64,000 nucleotides of DNA from AP-15 sp963775875 (GCA_963775875.1 CAVZKP010000022.1:124001-188000), one strand, 5' to 3'. Shown: positions 53,090 through 62,097, counted from the first letter of the stretch. Numbers and translations: made by a program. The notes: generated by a model not told the origin, from the letters alone.

Positions 53090-54617
53090 AGATCTGCAAA
53101 CCTGGCTCGGCCAAAGCCGGCAGCGCCTCGAGAGCTTCGCGCTGGAACCTCGCCTCGACCAGGTCGGGCATGTCGCCCAAATTGCCGATGGGGTGGCGAC
53201 GGTCATCGGACTGCCCGACACCCGGCTCGACGAATTGCTCCTCTTTGACGGCGGCGTGCGCGGTCTGGCGGTCGATCTTGGCGAGCACACGATCGGCTGC
53301 GTGCTGCTCGGCGACACCGTTGGCATTGCCGCCGGGAGCACGGTGCATGGCACCGGCGAAGTCGCGCGCGTGCCGGTTGGCGAGGCCCTGCTCGGCCGCG
53401 TCGTGGATGCGCTCGGCATACCCCTCGACGGCGGCGCGCCGATAGCGGCAGCGGCGTTCGCCGCAGTCGAACAGCCGGCGCCGGCGATCGTCGACCGGGC
53501 TTTGGTGACGCGGCCGCTGGCGACCGGGCTCATCGCTGTCGACGCGATGATCCCACTCGGTCGCGGCCAGCGGGAACTGATCATCGGCGACCGCGGCACC
53601 GGCAAGACCGCGATTGCCGTCGACGCCATCATCAACCAGCGTTCGAGCGACGTGATTTGCGTCTATGCCGCGATCGGACAAAAAGCCTCCTCGGTCGCCC
53701 AGGTCATCGCCGCCGTGCGGCGTTACGGAGCGCCGGAGCGCTGTTTCTTCGTCATCGGCGAGGCCGATGCGGCGCCGGGGCTGCAGTGGCTGACACCTTA
53801 CAGCGCCTGCACGATGGCCGAGTATTTCACCGCGCGCGGGCGTGATGTCCTGTTGGTAATCGACGACCTGACCAAGCACGCCGCCGCCTATCGCCAGATC
53901 TCGCTGCTGCTGCGCCGGCCGCCCGGACGGGAGGCCTATCCCGGCGACATCTTCTACATTCATTCGCGTCTCTTGGAGCGGGCGGCAAAGCTGGCTCCCG
54001 AGCGCGGCGGCGGCTCGCTGACGGCATTGCCGATCGCCGAGACCCAGGCCGGCAACATCAGCGCCTACATACCGACCAACCTGATCTCGATCACCGACGG
54101 CCAGATCTACCTCGACCCGCGACTATTCTACGAGGATCAGAAGCCGGCGATTGACGTCGGCAAAAGCGTCTCGCGCGTCGGGGCGAAGACCCAGGCTCCT
54201 GTGCTGAAGGCGCCGTCGGAAAGCCTTCGCCTCGACTACGCGCAGTTCCTGGAACTCGAAGTGTTCACCCGCTTCGACACGATGGTCGACGAGCGCACAC
54301 GCAAACTCATTGAGCATGGGCGGCGCATTCGCGCGGCGCTGCGCCAGCCGCAATTCGCGCCATTCGGACTGGGCGAGCAAGTGGCGCTGCTCTTGGCGGT
54401 GTCCCAAGGCGCGCTCGACGAGCTGCCGCTCGACCGGGTGGATGCCTTCCGTGCTGGTCTCCGCGCCTGGCTCGCTGAGCGATGCCCGGAAGCCCTGGCG
54501 CTCGACGACCGGACGCAGACGCTTTCCGAGGATCTGCAGCAGCGCCTCTCGGCGGCGCTCGGTGAGTTGGCGCGCTCGGTCGCGGGGTCGCCATCGCCTG
54601 CGGGAGGCCGGCGGTGA
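53073..54617 (+). CDS. atpA: N-type ATPase alpha subunit
   Basis: 514 residues from the ATG at 53073, overlapping atpF by 17 bp. The P-loop GDRGTGKTAIAVD lies at residues 172-184 and SVAQVIAAVRRYGAPERCF follows. The alpha-specific VEKSVSRVG-type region appears as VGKSVSRVGAKTQAPVLK. The noncatalytic nucleotide site and the C-terminal helical bundle are intact. It is last but one in the operon, followed 4 bp back by atpG. Confidence 0.92.
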   Translation: MPTLAEDLQTWLGQSRQRLESFALEPRLDQVGHVAQIADGVATVIGLPDTRLDELLLFDGGVRGLAVDLGEHTIGCVLLGDTVGIAAGSTVHGTGEVARVPVGEALLGRVVDALGIPLDGGAPIAAAAFAAVEQPAPAIVDRALVTRPLATGLIAVDAMIPLGRGQRELIIGDRGTGKTAIAVDAIINQRSSDVICVYAAIGQKASSVAQVIAAVRRYGAPERCFFVIGEADAAPGLQWLTPYSACTMAEYFTARGRDVLLVIDDLTKHAAAYRQISLLLRRPPGREAYPGDIFYIHSRLLERAAKLAPERGGGSLTALPIAETQAGNISAYIPTNLISITDGQIYLDPRLFYEDQKPAIDVGKSVSRVGAKTQAPVLKAPSESLRLDYAQFLELEVFTRFDTMVDERTRKLIEHGRRIRAALRQPQFAPFGLGEQVALLLAVSQGALDELPLDRVDAFRAGLRAWLAERCPEALALDDRTQTLSEDLQQRLSAALGELARSVAGSPSPAGGRR

Positions 54618-55480
54618 TGCGTCTCGCCGAGGTCGAGACCCACATCGCCAGCATGGGCGAGTTGCTCGATATCGTCGGCGCGATGCGTTCGCTCGCCAGC
54701 ATGAGGATGCAGGAGGCGCACCGGGCCCTCCCCAGCATTCGCCGCTATGCCGAGGCGATGGCGCAGGCGATCGGCAGCGCGCTTCTCCTGCTGCCGGAGC
54801 CAGGCTTGGGCAGAAGCGCCGTACCGAGCCGTCGCGCATTGATATTGTGTACGGCCGAACACGGCTTTGTCGGCGGGTTCAATGCGCGTCTACTCGATGC
54901 GGCAGAAAACAGGTTCGATCGCGGCGACGCGGTGTTTGTCATTGGCAGCCGCGGCGCCATCCTGGCGCGGGAACGCGGCTGGATGACGGCCTGGGCGCGC
55001 CCGATGGCGACGCGCCCGCAAGGTGCAGCCGAGACCGTCCGACCATTGACGGCGGAGCTGTATCGTTCGATCGCGCGCCGCCGCATCTCGTGCGTCGACG
55101 TGATGTTTCTGTGTCATCCCCAGGGTGGCGCCGCGACGATCGAGCAGCGGCAATTGTTGCCGATCGATCCGGCCTGGTTTGCATTGCGCCGGCCGGGGCC
55201 GCCGCCACTGCACAATCTCGCGCCCGATCTGCTGATCGAGAAACTCGTCGCCGACTATGTCTTTGCCCGGCTGACGGAAGCCGTCGTTGAATCGCTGGCC
55301 AGCGAGAACGCGGCCCGCTTTGCGGCGATGGGGTCCGCTTACGATAATGTATCAAAGAAACTCGAAGAACTTCGCCAGGACGCCCGCTTGGCCCGGCAAG
55401 ACGAGATCACGACCGAGTTGCTGGACCTGGTGACCGGCGCCGAAGCTTCGCAAAGCGCGGAACGCGCCGCCACCGCCTGA
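54614..55480 (+). CDS. atpG: N-type ATPase gamma subunit
   Basis: 288 residues beginning in an overlap with atpA. N-terminal helix LAEVETHIASMGELLDIVGAMRSLASMRMQEA and the C-terminal helix ENAARFAAMGSAYDNVSKKLEEL form the rotor shaft. The central domain has LCTAEHGFVGGFNARLL, a family motif. No delta gene follows. It completes the order atpDCQRBEFAG. Confidence 0.9.
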   Translation: MMRLAEVETHIASMGELLDIVGAMRSLASMRMQEAHRALPSIRRYAEAMAQAIGSALLLLPEPGLGRSAVPSRRALILCTAEHGFVGGFNARLLDAAENRFDRGDAVFVIGSRGAILARERGWMTAWARPMATRPQGAAETVRPLTAELYRSIARRRISCVDVMFLCHPQGGAATIEQRQLLPIDPAWFALRRPGPPPLHNLAPDLLIEKLVADYVFARLTEAVVESLASENAARFAAMGSAYDNVSKKLEELRQDARLARQDEITTELLDLVTGAEASQSAERAATA

Positions 55481-55493
55481 ACGGCGAATGGCA

Positions 55494-55507
55494 TTGATGT
55501 GGATCAA
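55494..55507 (+). promoter_or_regulatory. FNR/FixK-type box (site 1)
   Basis: TTGATGTGGATCAA is a perfect TTGAT-N4-ATCAA site. It lies 14 bp after the atpG stop and about 94 bp before the BON gene start. With site 2, 36 bp away, it forms a pair that could control the BON, CBS and BCAM0308 genes in response to oxygen. Confidence 0.75.
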
Positions 55508-55529
55508 GCGGCGTCCCGAGTAATCCTGG

Positions 55530-55543
55530 CTGATCTGGATCAA
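55530..55543 (+). promoter_or_regulatory. FNR/FixK-type box (site 2)
   Basis: CTGATCTGGATCAA differs from the TTGAT-N4-ATCAA consensus only in its first base. Its centre is 36 bp past that of site 1 and about 64 bp before the BON start. Paired sites of this type are common in strongly oxygen-controlled promoters. Confidence 0.65.
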
Positions 55544-55600
55544 TGCCGGCACGGGCGGCGGGCACAGACTGCCGGTCTCTTTTGTAAACGGAGGTCCGGC

Positions 55601-56278
55601 ATGATCAGCGATTTGGCGCTTCAGGGCGATGTGCTCGACGAACTCGAATTCGAGCCGAGCGTGAATGCCGCACATATCGGCGTCGTCGCCAACAAGGGGA
55701 TCGTGACCCTCAGCGGCTTTGTCACGAGCTATGCCGAGAAGCTGGCGGCGGAGAAGGTCGCGCGGCGGGTCAGGGGGGTCAAGGCGATCGCCGAGGAGAT
55801 CGAGGTGCGCTTGCCTTCGGACCCCAAGCACGCGGATGACGAAATCGCGGCGCGCGCGGTCAACATCCTGAAATGGCAGGTCGGGTTTCCGGCCGATCGG
55901 ATCGCGGTCAAGGTCGAGCGCGGCGTGGTAACCCTGACCGGTGAGGTCGAGTGGCGCTTTCAAAAAACCGACGCCGAGCAGGCCGTGCACAAGCTCAGCG
56001 GCGTGGTCGGCATCGTCAATCAGATCCGGATCGCGGCGGCGGCGGAGGCCGTCGAGGTCAGGGAGAAGATCCAACGGGCCCTGGAGCGCAGCGCCGAACT
56101 CGAGGCGCTGGGGATCAGCGTCCGGACCACCGGCGGCAAGGTGGTTCTCAATGGCCGGGTTCGGGCCTGGTACGAGCGTGATCTGGCGGAGCGGGCGGCA
56201 TGGTCGACGCCGGGCGTTATCGCGGTCGACAACCGGCTGACGGTCGGGCCCAACCCCGCTTCGCTGAGCGAGGCCTGA
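55601..56278 (+). CDS. Triple BON-domain protein
   Basis: 225 residues from the ATG at 55601 (GGAGGTCCGGC upstream). There are three BON domains: residues 1-70 (IGVVANKGIVTLSGFV), 75-150 (IAVKVERGVVTLTGEVEW) and 150-220 (GKVVLNGRVRAWYERDLAER). Each has the G-x-V-x-L-x-G pattern. No signal peptide is seen, so it is probably cytoplasmic, unlike the periplasmic OsmY. Two FNR-type boxes precede it, matching a low-oxygen stress role. Confidence 0.87.
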   Translation: MISDLALQGDVLDELEFEPSVNAAHIGVVANKGIVTLSGFVTSYAEKLAAEKVARRVRGVKAIAEEIEVRLPSDPKHADDEIAARAVNILKWQVGFPADRIAVKVERGVVTLTGEVEWRFQKTDAEQAVHKLSGVVGIVNQIRIAAAAEAVEVREKIQRALERSAELEALGISVRTTGGKVVLNGRVRAWYERDLAERAAWSTPGVIAVDNRLTVGPNPASLSEA

Positions 56279-56453
56279 TCCGGGGTTGGCGATGACCGTT
56301 TTGCAGCGGCAGCGGGCCTCAAAAACCGCAGGCGGAGCCCAAGCAACGGTCGTCGCGCCTGCCGGCGACATCGATCCGGCGAAATCGATCCAGATCGTGC
56401 CGCCTCGACGGCCCTTTTGGCGATGCTCGCAATACAGTTCGGAGGAAAGCCGG

Positions 56454-56834
56454 ATGACGAGCTATCATGTCTGCTTCCTTAATCAAATCGCGCGCAACGA
56501 ACGGCTTTTCCGGTGCTGCCAGCGCTCGATCCTGATTCGATTGGCGCGCAGCCCGGAACGGGCGATCGAAGCGGCGAAGAAGCGCTTTGCCCGGCTGGAG
56601 GGCATTTCCGACTGGAAGTTTCATGCCGCGTTTATCGAGGTCGAAGCGATCGACCCTGGCGCAACAACGCATCGCCGGGTCGACCCGTCAGCCAGTGAGG
56701 ACGACCATGAGAAAGATGTCGGATATCGTGCGGCACCAGGAACCGCTGACCTTGCCGCCGGACGCAACGGTGAAGGAGGCCTGCCGCCGCATGCGCGACC
56801 GGCGGGTCGGCGCCGTGCTGGTGACCGGCGATGA
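56454..56834 (+). CDS. Hypothetical small protein upstream of the CBS gene
   Basis: ATG at 56454 with GGAGGAAAGCC before it. Residues 1-70 (MTSYHVCFLNQIARNERL, CCQRS and ARLEGISDWKFHAAFIEVE) look like a conserved small protein of stress islands, but no family is recognised with certainty. The frame then continues 127 bp into the CBS gene in a shifted frame, which may mean the real end is near 56700 and a base error or a late stop is involved. Confidence 0.45.
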   Translation: MTSYHVCFLNQIARNERLFRCCQRSILIRLARSPERAIEAAKKRFARLEGISDWKFHAAFIEVEAIDPGATTHRRVDPSASEDDHEKDVGYRAAPGTADLAAGRNGEGGLPPHARPAGRRRAGDRR

Positions 56835-57123
56835 CCGCCGTCTCGTCGGGATTTTCACCGGGCGTGATGCCGTCCACCGGGTGCTGGCGGAAGGAAGGAG
56901 TGCAGCCCGAACAGAGTTGTCCGCGGTGATGACCCGCGATCCGACGACGATGCCGCCGGGAAAGACGGCGATCGAGGCGCTGCGGCTGATGGAGGACGGC
57001 CGCTATCGCCACCTCCCGATTGTCGACGGCGGCAAGGTCGTCGGCATTGTTTCACGGTTCGATTTCAGCGGCCTCGAGCTCGACCGTCTTGACGAAGAGA
57101 CGGGCCTCTGGGAGCGGATTTGA
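56707..57123 (+). CDS. CBS-domain pair protein
   Basis: 138 residues from the ATG at 56707, with a tandem CBS pair: KMSDIVRHQEPLTLPPDATVKEACRRMRDRRVGAVLV, GIFTGRDAVHRVL, then SAVMTRDPTTMPPGKTAIEAL and HLPIVDGGKVVGIVSRFDF. These bind AMP, ATP or SAM and regulate partners. Alone it is probably a sensor. It lies in the FNR-linked stress group after the N-ATPase. Confidence 0.87.
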   Translation: MRKMSDIVRHQEPLTLPPDATVKEACRRMRDRRVGAVLVTGDDRRLVGIFTGRDAVHRVLAEGRSAARTELSAVMTRDPTTMPPGKTAIEALRLMEDGRYRHLPIVDGGKVVGIVSRFDFSGLELDRLDEETGLWERI

Positions 57124-57229
57124 CCGCTGAGGCGAGGGTTATACTCAGTCAGATCGCTGCTCGCCAAATGCGGGTAGGTCTGGGCTTGGCGTGAGTGATG
57201 TCTGGCACTGTTGGATCAGGAGGAAGATG

Positions 57230-57742
57230 ATGGCGATGAGGCAGTCGACCAAGGTGGGACGATCCGGGCGACGCACCGCCGGCCGCGCCCAACGCGATGA
57301 CATTCTCGACCCTTACCAGGCGCAACGGAAACTGCCGGAGCCGACCGCCTGTCGGCAATGCGGGGCCGTCTACCACCAGGGCAGATGGCAGTGGGGGCAG
57401 AAGCCTGAGGGCGCGCACGAAGATTTTTGCCCCGCCTGCCGTCGCATCAATGACCGCTTCCCTGCCGGCACAGTGACCCTTCATGGAGAGATCGTCGGCC
57501 GGCACAAGGATCAGATCATCGGGCTGGCGCGGAACGAGGAGGCAGCGGAGAAGGGCGAGCATCCGCTCAACCGTATCATCAGCATCGAGGCAACCGATGA
57601 AGGGCTGGTGATCTCGACGACCGACATTCACCTGCCTCGACGCATCGGGGAGGCGCTGAAGCGGGCTTTCCACGGCGAGCTCGCGATGCATTTCGACGAA
57701 GCGGGCTATTTCGTGCGGATCGACTGGCATGCCCCGGCCTGA
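57230..57742 (+). CDS. BCAM0308-family protein
   Basis: 170 residues; the ATG at 57230 has AGGAGG at the right distance (6 bases). The family pattern is clear: a basic N-terminus, a zinc-ribbon pair (CRQCGAVY and CPACRRIND), then ISIEATDEGLVISTTDIHLPRRIGEALKRAFHG. BCAM0308 proteins are of unknown function and often lie in low-oxygen or stress islands with BON and CBS genes, as here. It ends just before the eCIS-like locus on the other strand. Confidence 0.82.
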   Translation: MAMRQSTKVGRSGRRTAGRAQRDDILDPYQAQRKLPEPTACRQCGAVYHQGRWQWGQKPEGAHEDFCPACRRINDRFPAGTVTLHGEIVGRHKDQIIGLARNEEAAEKGEHPLNRIISIEATDEGLVISTTDIHLPRRIGEALKRAFHGELAMHFDEAGYFVRIDWHAPA

Positions 57743-57755
57743 GCCGGTCACGCCT

Positions 57756-59843
57756 CTAAATTTTATCAGTGAATTTTTCGATATATTGTAGTTCTTCCTG
57801 AACCCGCTCCGATTGCCCAGCCTCGGACAGCAGGTCCTCGTCTTCGATCAAATGCAAGATCGCGACACGAAAAAACATCTCTTTGGCTCGCCGTTTGGCA
57901 CTCTCTCGGTCGAAAGATCCGCCGGAGACCCGCGTCTCAAAAATGGCGCCGCGACGTGGTGTGCCATTCACAAATCTCCCAACGGGATCGGGAAAAATTG
58001 CCTTGCCAGCGGCGACAAAGGGCGCCTTGTACTCTTCCGAAATCAGATCTTTGACCGTGACGCCCGTCTTCTCACCGCTTTGATCGTTGACCAACAGCTG
58101 GTCCAGCGTGGCCTCGTCGCCACGAGTCGCTCGCAGGATATTTTGTAGAATTTTTGTTTTGTTATTTAGATACAACTGATATTCCTCGGGAGTGAGCCCC
58201 CGTTCGGCCAGAGACGACAATGGAGTCTTCAGAAACAGCGGCGTGAAATTTTTGATCGTCCCGCCCTTAAGATTGCCTCCGGCGCCAGCCAGAGAGTAGA
58301 GCGCCATGATTGCAAATAATCCTCGTAAACCGAGCAGCGGATGATCTAATTTCTTGCTTCTGCGAAATGACGTCTCGATCACGACCGCTATGTGGACCGC
58401 ATCTCGCAGAAACTGTCCGTATTGGGCTTTCATCTCCGCGGCATTCTCTCCTTTTAAATCTGACGACGTCTCTGCGTAGGAGAGAAAAAGATCAGGAATC
58501 TTTTGAGGTTCAATGCCAAAATTTATCTGCAGCGAATAGGCCTTCGTGCTGAGCGCTTCGGGCTTCACACCATCGGTATTGATCGGACCAACATAAAAAT
58601 TGTCGACAAGTTGTTTACGTTCGGTCAGGCCGTTCGTAAGCGTATTAATATCATTGACCTTGTCGTAAATAAGGTCGAGCGTCGTATCTATATGTTGTGA
58701 ATTTTCTACCGGTGGCTTAAATATGAATTCAAGTACGGTATTCGAAAGTACTTGGGCAGGGGTCGATTGCCACAGCGGATCCAGACGGGCATGATTATGA
58801 TCAGTAACGATGGCAAAGCCAAAAGATTTTGGTTTTCTCCACGCATTAGGGGCCGTTTTCATTTCAAATATTGTTTTATCCTTAGGCAGATAGGCGAGAT
58901 CGTGTAAGTCTTCGCGGTCCATGTTGCCGTCGCGCGGCACCGTCAATAGCTCTTGCTGTTCGAGAGAAAGATCACCGAGCGGATCGACGTTGATCGGAAA
59001 TTCCAGTTCGAGTCCGATTTTTCGTTGAATCCTGCGCGGCGATGTCTGGCCTCGCTGCTGGACGACATGGGTCAACTCGTGGGCCAGCAGCTCCTGTCCG
59101 GCGGCGCTGCCGGGGTCGTACTTGCCATGGCTGAAGAAAATGTCCTGCCCCGCGGCGAACGCCTGTGCTCCTAGCGCGCGGCTCAAGCGATCCGCCGTGG
59201 CATCGGCGTGGAGGCGCACGCCATCAAAGTCAGTGCCGAATGCCTGTTCCATTGGCCGGCGCACCGGCGACGGCAGCGCTTGGCCGCCGCCGCCAGCCTG
59301 CCGAAGACCTGCCTCTAACCCGGGTCCGGTGCTTATGCCCGTCAGATCATCTCGCGGTTGCCGCTGGATGCGGGCCGAGAGCGGGTCCTGAGGGACGGCG
59401 ATCGGATGCACCGCTGCCTGGGACAGCGCTGTCGCGTCGTGGGTGTCGGCTGGTGCGGCAGAGGTCTCCAAGATTTTTTGCACCTGGGTTGCGACCCGAT
59501 CCGCTTCGGCCTCGTACCGATCGTTGGCGGGCGAGACGGTGAGCTTGGCTTGCGCCGCTGGCGGTCGAGCAGCCTGCTCTCGCCGCGCCTCGTGCTGCCG
59601 CGAATGCTCGACGGCGCGCTGAACATAATGGTTGCCATGGGTGCGTTGGAGTTGGCGCAGCAGACCGGCCGCGTGCAGCGGTTGCCGGCGGTTGAGCGAC
59701 ATTAGCACTGCCGGGATGGAGGCGACGGGCCGCGCTGCCTGGCTCATAGCCGAAGCAGGAGCCGGAACAGCAGGTTGGCCATGCGTGCTCCGCGGCAGCG
59801 GGCGGCTGCTGCCGGGTCTGTTGATGAAATCGCGCTGTGCCAC
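57756..59843 (-). CDS. DUF4157 protein with an amidoligase-like C-terminal domain
   Basis: 695 residues from the GTG at 59843 (GGAGGCGGCA upstream). Residues 62-76 (LRQLQRTHGNHYVQR) and 104-119 (SPANDRYEAEADRVAT) are typical pieces before DUF4157. Residues 185-263 are DUF4157 itself, with the HExxH site as LLAHELTHVVQQ (H255, E256, H259). From residue 275 the GC content drops clearly. This domain has GLELEF at 277-282, LEFIFKP at 371-377, LQINFG at 438-443, KNFTPLF at 531 and IFETR at 634-638. That order resembles amidoligase-type (COOH-NH2 ligase) folds, but the HxH-like motif is altered. DUF4157 is common in eCIS cargo and polymorphic toxins; the role as toxin or loader is inferred. Confidence 0.8.
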   Translation of the reverse strand: MAQRDFINRPGSSRPLPRSTHGQPAVPAPASAMSQAARPVASIPAVLMSLNRRQPLHAAGLLRQLQRTHGNHYVQRAVEHSRQHEARREQAARPPAAQAKLTVSPANDRYEAEADRVATQVQKILETSAAPADTHDATALSQAAVHPIAVPQDPLSARIQRQPRDDLTGISTGPGLEAGLRQAGGGGQALPSPVRRPMEQAFGTDFDGVRLHADATADRLSRALGAQAFAAGQDIFFSHGKYDPGSAAGQELLAHELTHVVQQRGQTSPRRIQRKIGLELEFPINVDPLGDLSLEQQELLTVPRDGNMDREDLHDLAYLPKDKTIFEMKTAPNAWRKPKSFGFAIVTDHNHARLDPLWQSTPAQVLSNTVLEFIFKPPVENSQHIDTTLDLIYDKVNDINTLTNGLTERKQLVDNFYVGPINTDGVKPEALSTKAYSLQINFGIEPQKIPDLFLSYAETSSDLKGENAAEMKAQYGQFLRDAVHIAVVIETSFRRSKKLDHPLLGLRGLFAIMALYSLAGAGGNLKGGTIKNFTPLFLKTPLSSLAERGLTPEEYQLYLNNKTKILQNILRATRGDEATLDQLLVNDQSGEKTGVTVKDLISEEYKAPFVAAGKAIFPDPVGRFVNGTPRRGAIFETRVSGGSFDRESAKRRAKEMFFRVAILHLIEDEDLLSEAGQSERVQEELQYIEKFTDKI

Positions 59844-59925
59844 TGCCGCCTCCGTCAGATCCCGCAGCGATTTGGATACCGAGATGCTCCGTGCGCAGCG
59901 GCCTCACCGGCAAAGGTTGACGCCA

Positions 59926-62097
59926 TCACGAGCCCCCACCGTCGATCGGCCGCCAGGTCTGGCCGCTCTTCTCGTATTCGCGCCGGGCGGCTTCGAGCAG
60001 TTCCGGCATTCCGATCACGCCGCTGCCGCTGGCCGCCTGAAACGCGGCTGCGACGGCGATGTTGCGGATCTTCCCGCCGGACAGACGAACCTCCCGGGCC
60101 AGCCAGTCGAAATCGACCGTCGGCGCGAGCGGCGCCTCACGCGGGAAAATCGCCGCCCAGATGCGACGCCGGTCGTCCTCGCCGGGGTAGGGAAATTCGA
60201 TCACGACATGCAGCCGGCGGATGAAGGCGTCGTCCATGTTCTGGCGCAGATTGGTCGCGAGGACGGCGATGCCCTCGTATTCGTCCATCTTCTGCAGCAG
60301 GTAGCCGACCTCGATATTGGCGTAGCGGTCGTGCGCGTCCTTGACCTCCGAGCGCTTGCCGAACAGGGCGTCGGCCTCATCGAAGAACAGGATGGCATTG
60401 GCGTTCTCGGCGGCGTGAAAGATCCGGTCGAGGTTCTTCTCGGTCTCGCCGATATATTTGCTGACGATTTGCGACAGATCGATCTTGTAGAGGTCGAGCC
60501 CGAGTTCGCCGGCGATGATTTCGGCGGCCATGGTCTTGCCCGTCCCCGACGGGCCGGAGAACAGCGCGCTGAGCCCCCGTCCGGTGGAGAGCTTTTTCTC
60601 GAACCCCCAGCCCTCGTAGACCCGGTGGCGCAAGGTCGCGCGGTTGCAGAGTTCGTGCAGCTGGGCCAGCTGGTCGGCTGGCAGCACGATGTCGGCCCAG
60701 GAATGCCTTGGCTCGATCGGGCGGGCGAGGCCGAGCAGATCGTGGCTGGATTGGGCCCGTGCCGCGGCGGACAGGTCGCCGATATCGGGCACGGTTTCGG
60801 TGGCGGCTGCCAGGGCGCCGCACCACTGCGCCCGCGCGCGGGCTGCGGCGACGGCGTCGGCGATCTGATCCGCGGTCAGGCGAAACCGGCCGGCCAGAGC
60901 CTCGATTTCGGCGGGACCGGCGGCGATGCCGGCCGCCGCCAGCGCCGCATGCCACTGCGCCCGCCGTCCCTCGAACCGGGCGATCGCGAACGAGACCGCG
61001 ATGGCGCCGGCCGTGTCGCGCCTTGGGGGCCGCGCGCCGGCGAAGATGGTGACCACCCCGCCTTCGGCCGCCGCGCACAGCAATGCCCGCCGCTGGCGAC
61101 GCCGCTCCTCGCCGTCGAGCGCCTCGATGCCGTCGAAATAGAGGAGGCCACCGTCGAGCCGCGCCTCGCGAAAGAGAATGGCGACAGTGCGGCCCCACGG
61201 CTCCCCGCGCGCCACCACCTGGTCGAGATCGACAACGATGAGCGGCGCCGCCAGGGCCTGCGCCAGCGCCTCGGCGGCGCGGCGGCGGCCGGTGCCGGCG
61301 GGCCCGTGGAAATGCAGCAGGAGGGGGCGCCGCGAAACCCGCGCCTGGGCCGCGAGCGCGGCGAGCGCGCTCGTCGTGGCGCGATCGGCGGGCGCCGTCT
61401 GCCCGGCGCATGGCAGGACCAGTTCGCAAAACTGCGCCAGCGCCGCGTCGAGCCCGCCCTGCCCGAGCAGGCGCCGCAAAAGCTGGCCGTCGAGCCGAAG
61501 GCAGTGGGCGAGGAGCGGCGGCGCGGGTTGCGCGGGGTCGGCGGTGAGTTCGATCGTGCCGTGCCGCAGAAGCGGCGCCTGCGGCAGGAATTGCGCGCGG
61601 CGCTCGAGCCGTTCGGCGGCGCTGCCGCACAGCAGGTTGAGGACCAGATCGACGCTCGGCCGCCGCCGCGTCACATCGTCCTGTAGATAGCCGTAGAGCC
61701 GCTCGTATCGCAGGTCGAGCTCCGGCGCCAGGGCGATGACAAGCGCGTCGAGATCGAAGGCGTCGAGCCCGAGCGCATCGCGCAGCAGCGCCAGCGGCGG
61801 CGCCTCGGCGGATTGCGTCATCGCATCGGGCGCGCCCGCGCGGAACAGCAGCGGGGTGCCGGGCGCGACCGCGAGAGCCCGCTCGACCTGGTCATGGGTG
61901 ACGTGCAGCCCGCGATAAGGGTCGGAGGCCGCATCCTCGCCAAAGCGCAGCCGCGCCATCTCGACCGCTTGGGCGAGTAGCGCATCGAGCCGGCGCAGAG
62001 CGGGGGCAAACCTCTGCCACGCAACGCTCCCGCCGGCGGCCTCCTCGAGCGGCGAGGCCAGGGTGGCCACATTGCGCGCCGGCGCCGATGAAGACAT
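59926..62097 (-). CDS. Two-module AAA+ ATPase of the eCIS type
   Basis: 723 residues. The N-terminal 240 residues contain IALAPELDLRYERLYGYLQ and TRRRPSVDLVLNLLC, a winged-helix region typical of eCIS (Afp15-like) ATPases. A first AAA module is degenerate (HFHGPAGTGRRRAAE at about 262). The second is intact: Walker A FSGPSGTGKTMAAE at about 510, Walker B ILFFDEADALFG, sensor VLATNLRQNMDDAFIRR with an Arg finger. In eCIS loci this ATPase helps tail-like particle assembly. It lies between the muramidase and the DUF4157 gene on the same strand. Confidence 0.88.
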   Translation of the reverse strand: MSSSAPARNVATLASPLEEAAGGSVAWQRFAPALRRLDALLAQAVEMARLRFGEDAASDPYRGLHVTHDQVERALAVAPGTPLLFRAGAPDAMTQSAEAPPLALLRDALGLDAFDLDALVIALAPELDLRYERLYGYLQDDVTRRRPSVDLVLNLLCGSAAERLERRAQFLPQAPLLRHGTIELTADPAQPAPPLLAHCLRLDGQLLRRLLGQGGLDAALAQFCELVLPCAGQTAPADRATTSALAALAAQARVSRRPLLLHFHGPAGTGRRRAAEALAQALAAPLIVVDLDQVVARGEPWGRTVAILFREARLDGGLLYFDGIEALDGEERRRQRRALLCAAAEGGVVTIFAGARPPRRDTAGAIAVSFAIARFEGRRAQWHAALAAAGIAAGPAEIEALAGRFRLTADQIADAVAAARARAQWCGALAAATETVPDIGDLSAAARAQSSHDLLGLARPIEPRHSWADIVLPADQLAQLHELCNRATLRHRVYEGWGFEKKLSTGRGLSALFSGPSGTGKTMAAEIIAGELGLDLYKIDLSQIVSKYIGETEKNLDRIFHAAENANAILFFDEADALFGKRSEVKDAHDRYANIEVGYLLQKMDEYEGIAVLATNLRQNMDDAFIRRLHVVIEFPYPGEDDRRRIWAAIFPREAPLAPTVDFDWLAREVRLSGGKIRNIAVAAAFQAASGSGVIGMPELLEAARREYEKSGQTWRPIDGGGS

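Noticed and set aside
59632..61686. 684-codon plus-strand frame
   Set aside because: Antisense to the AAA+ ATPase and the DUF4157 start; no domain.
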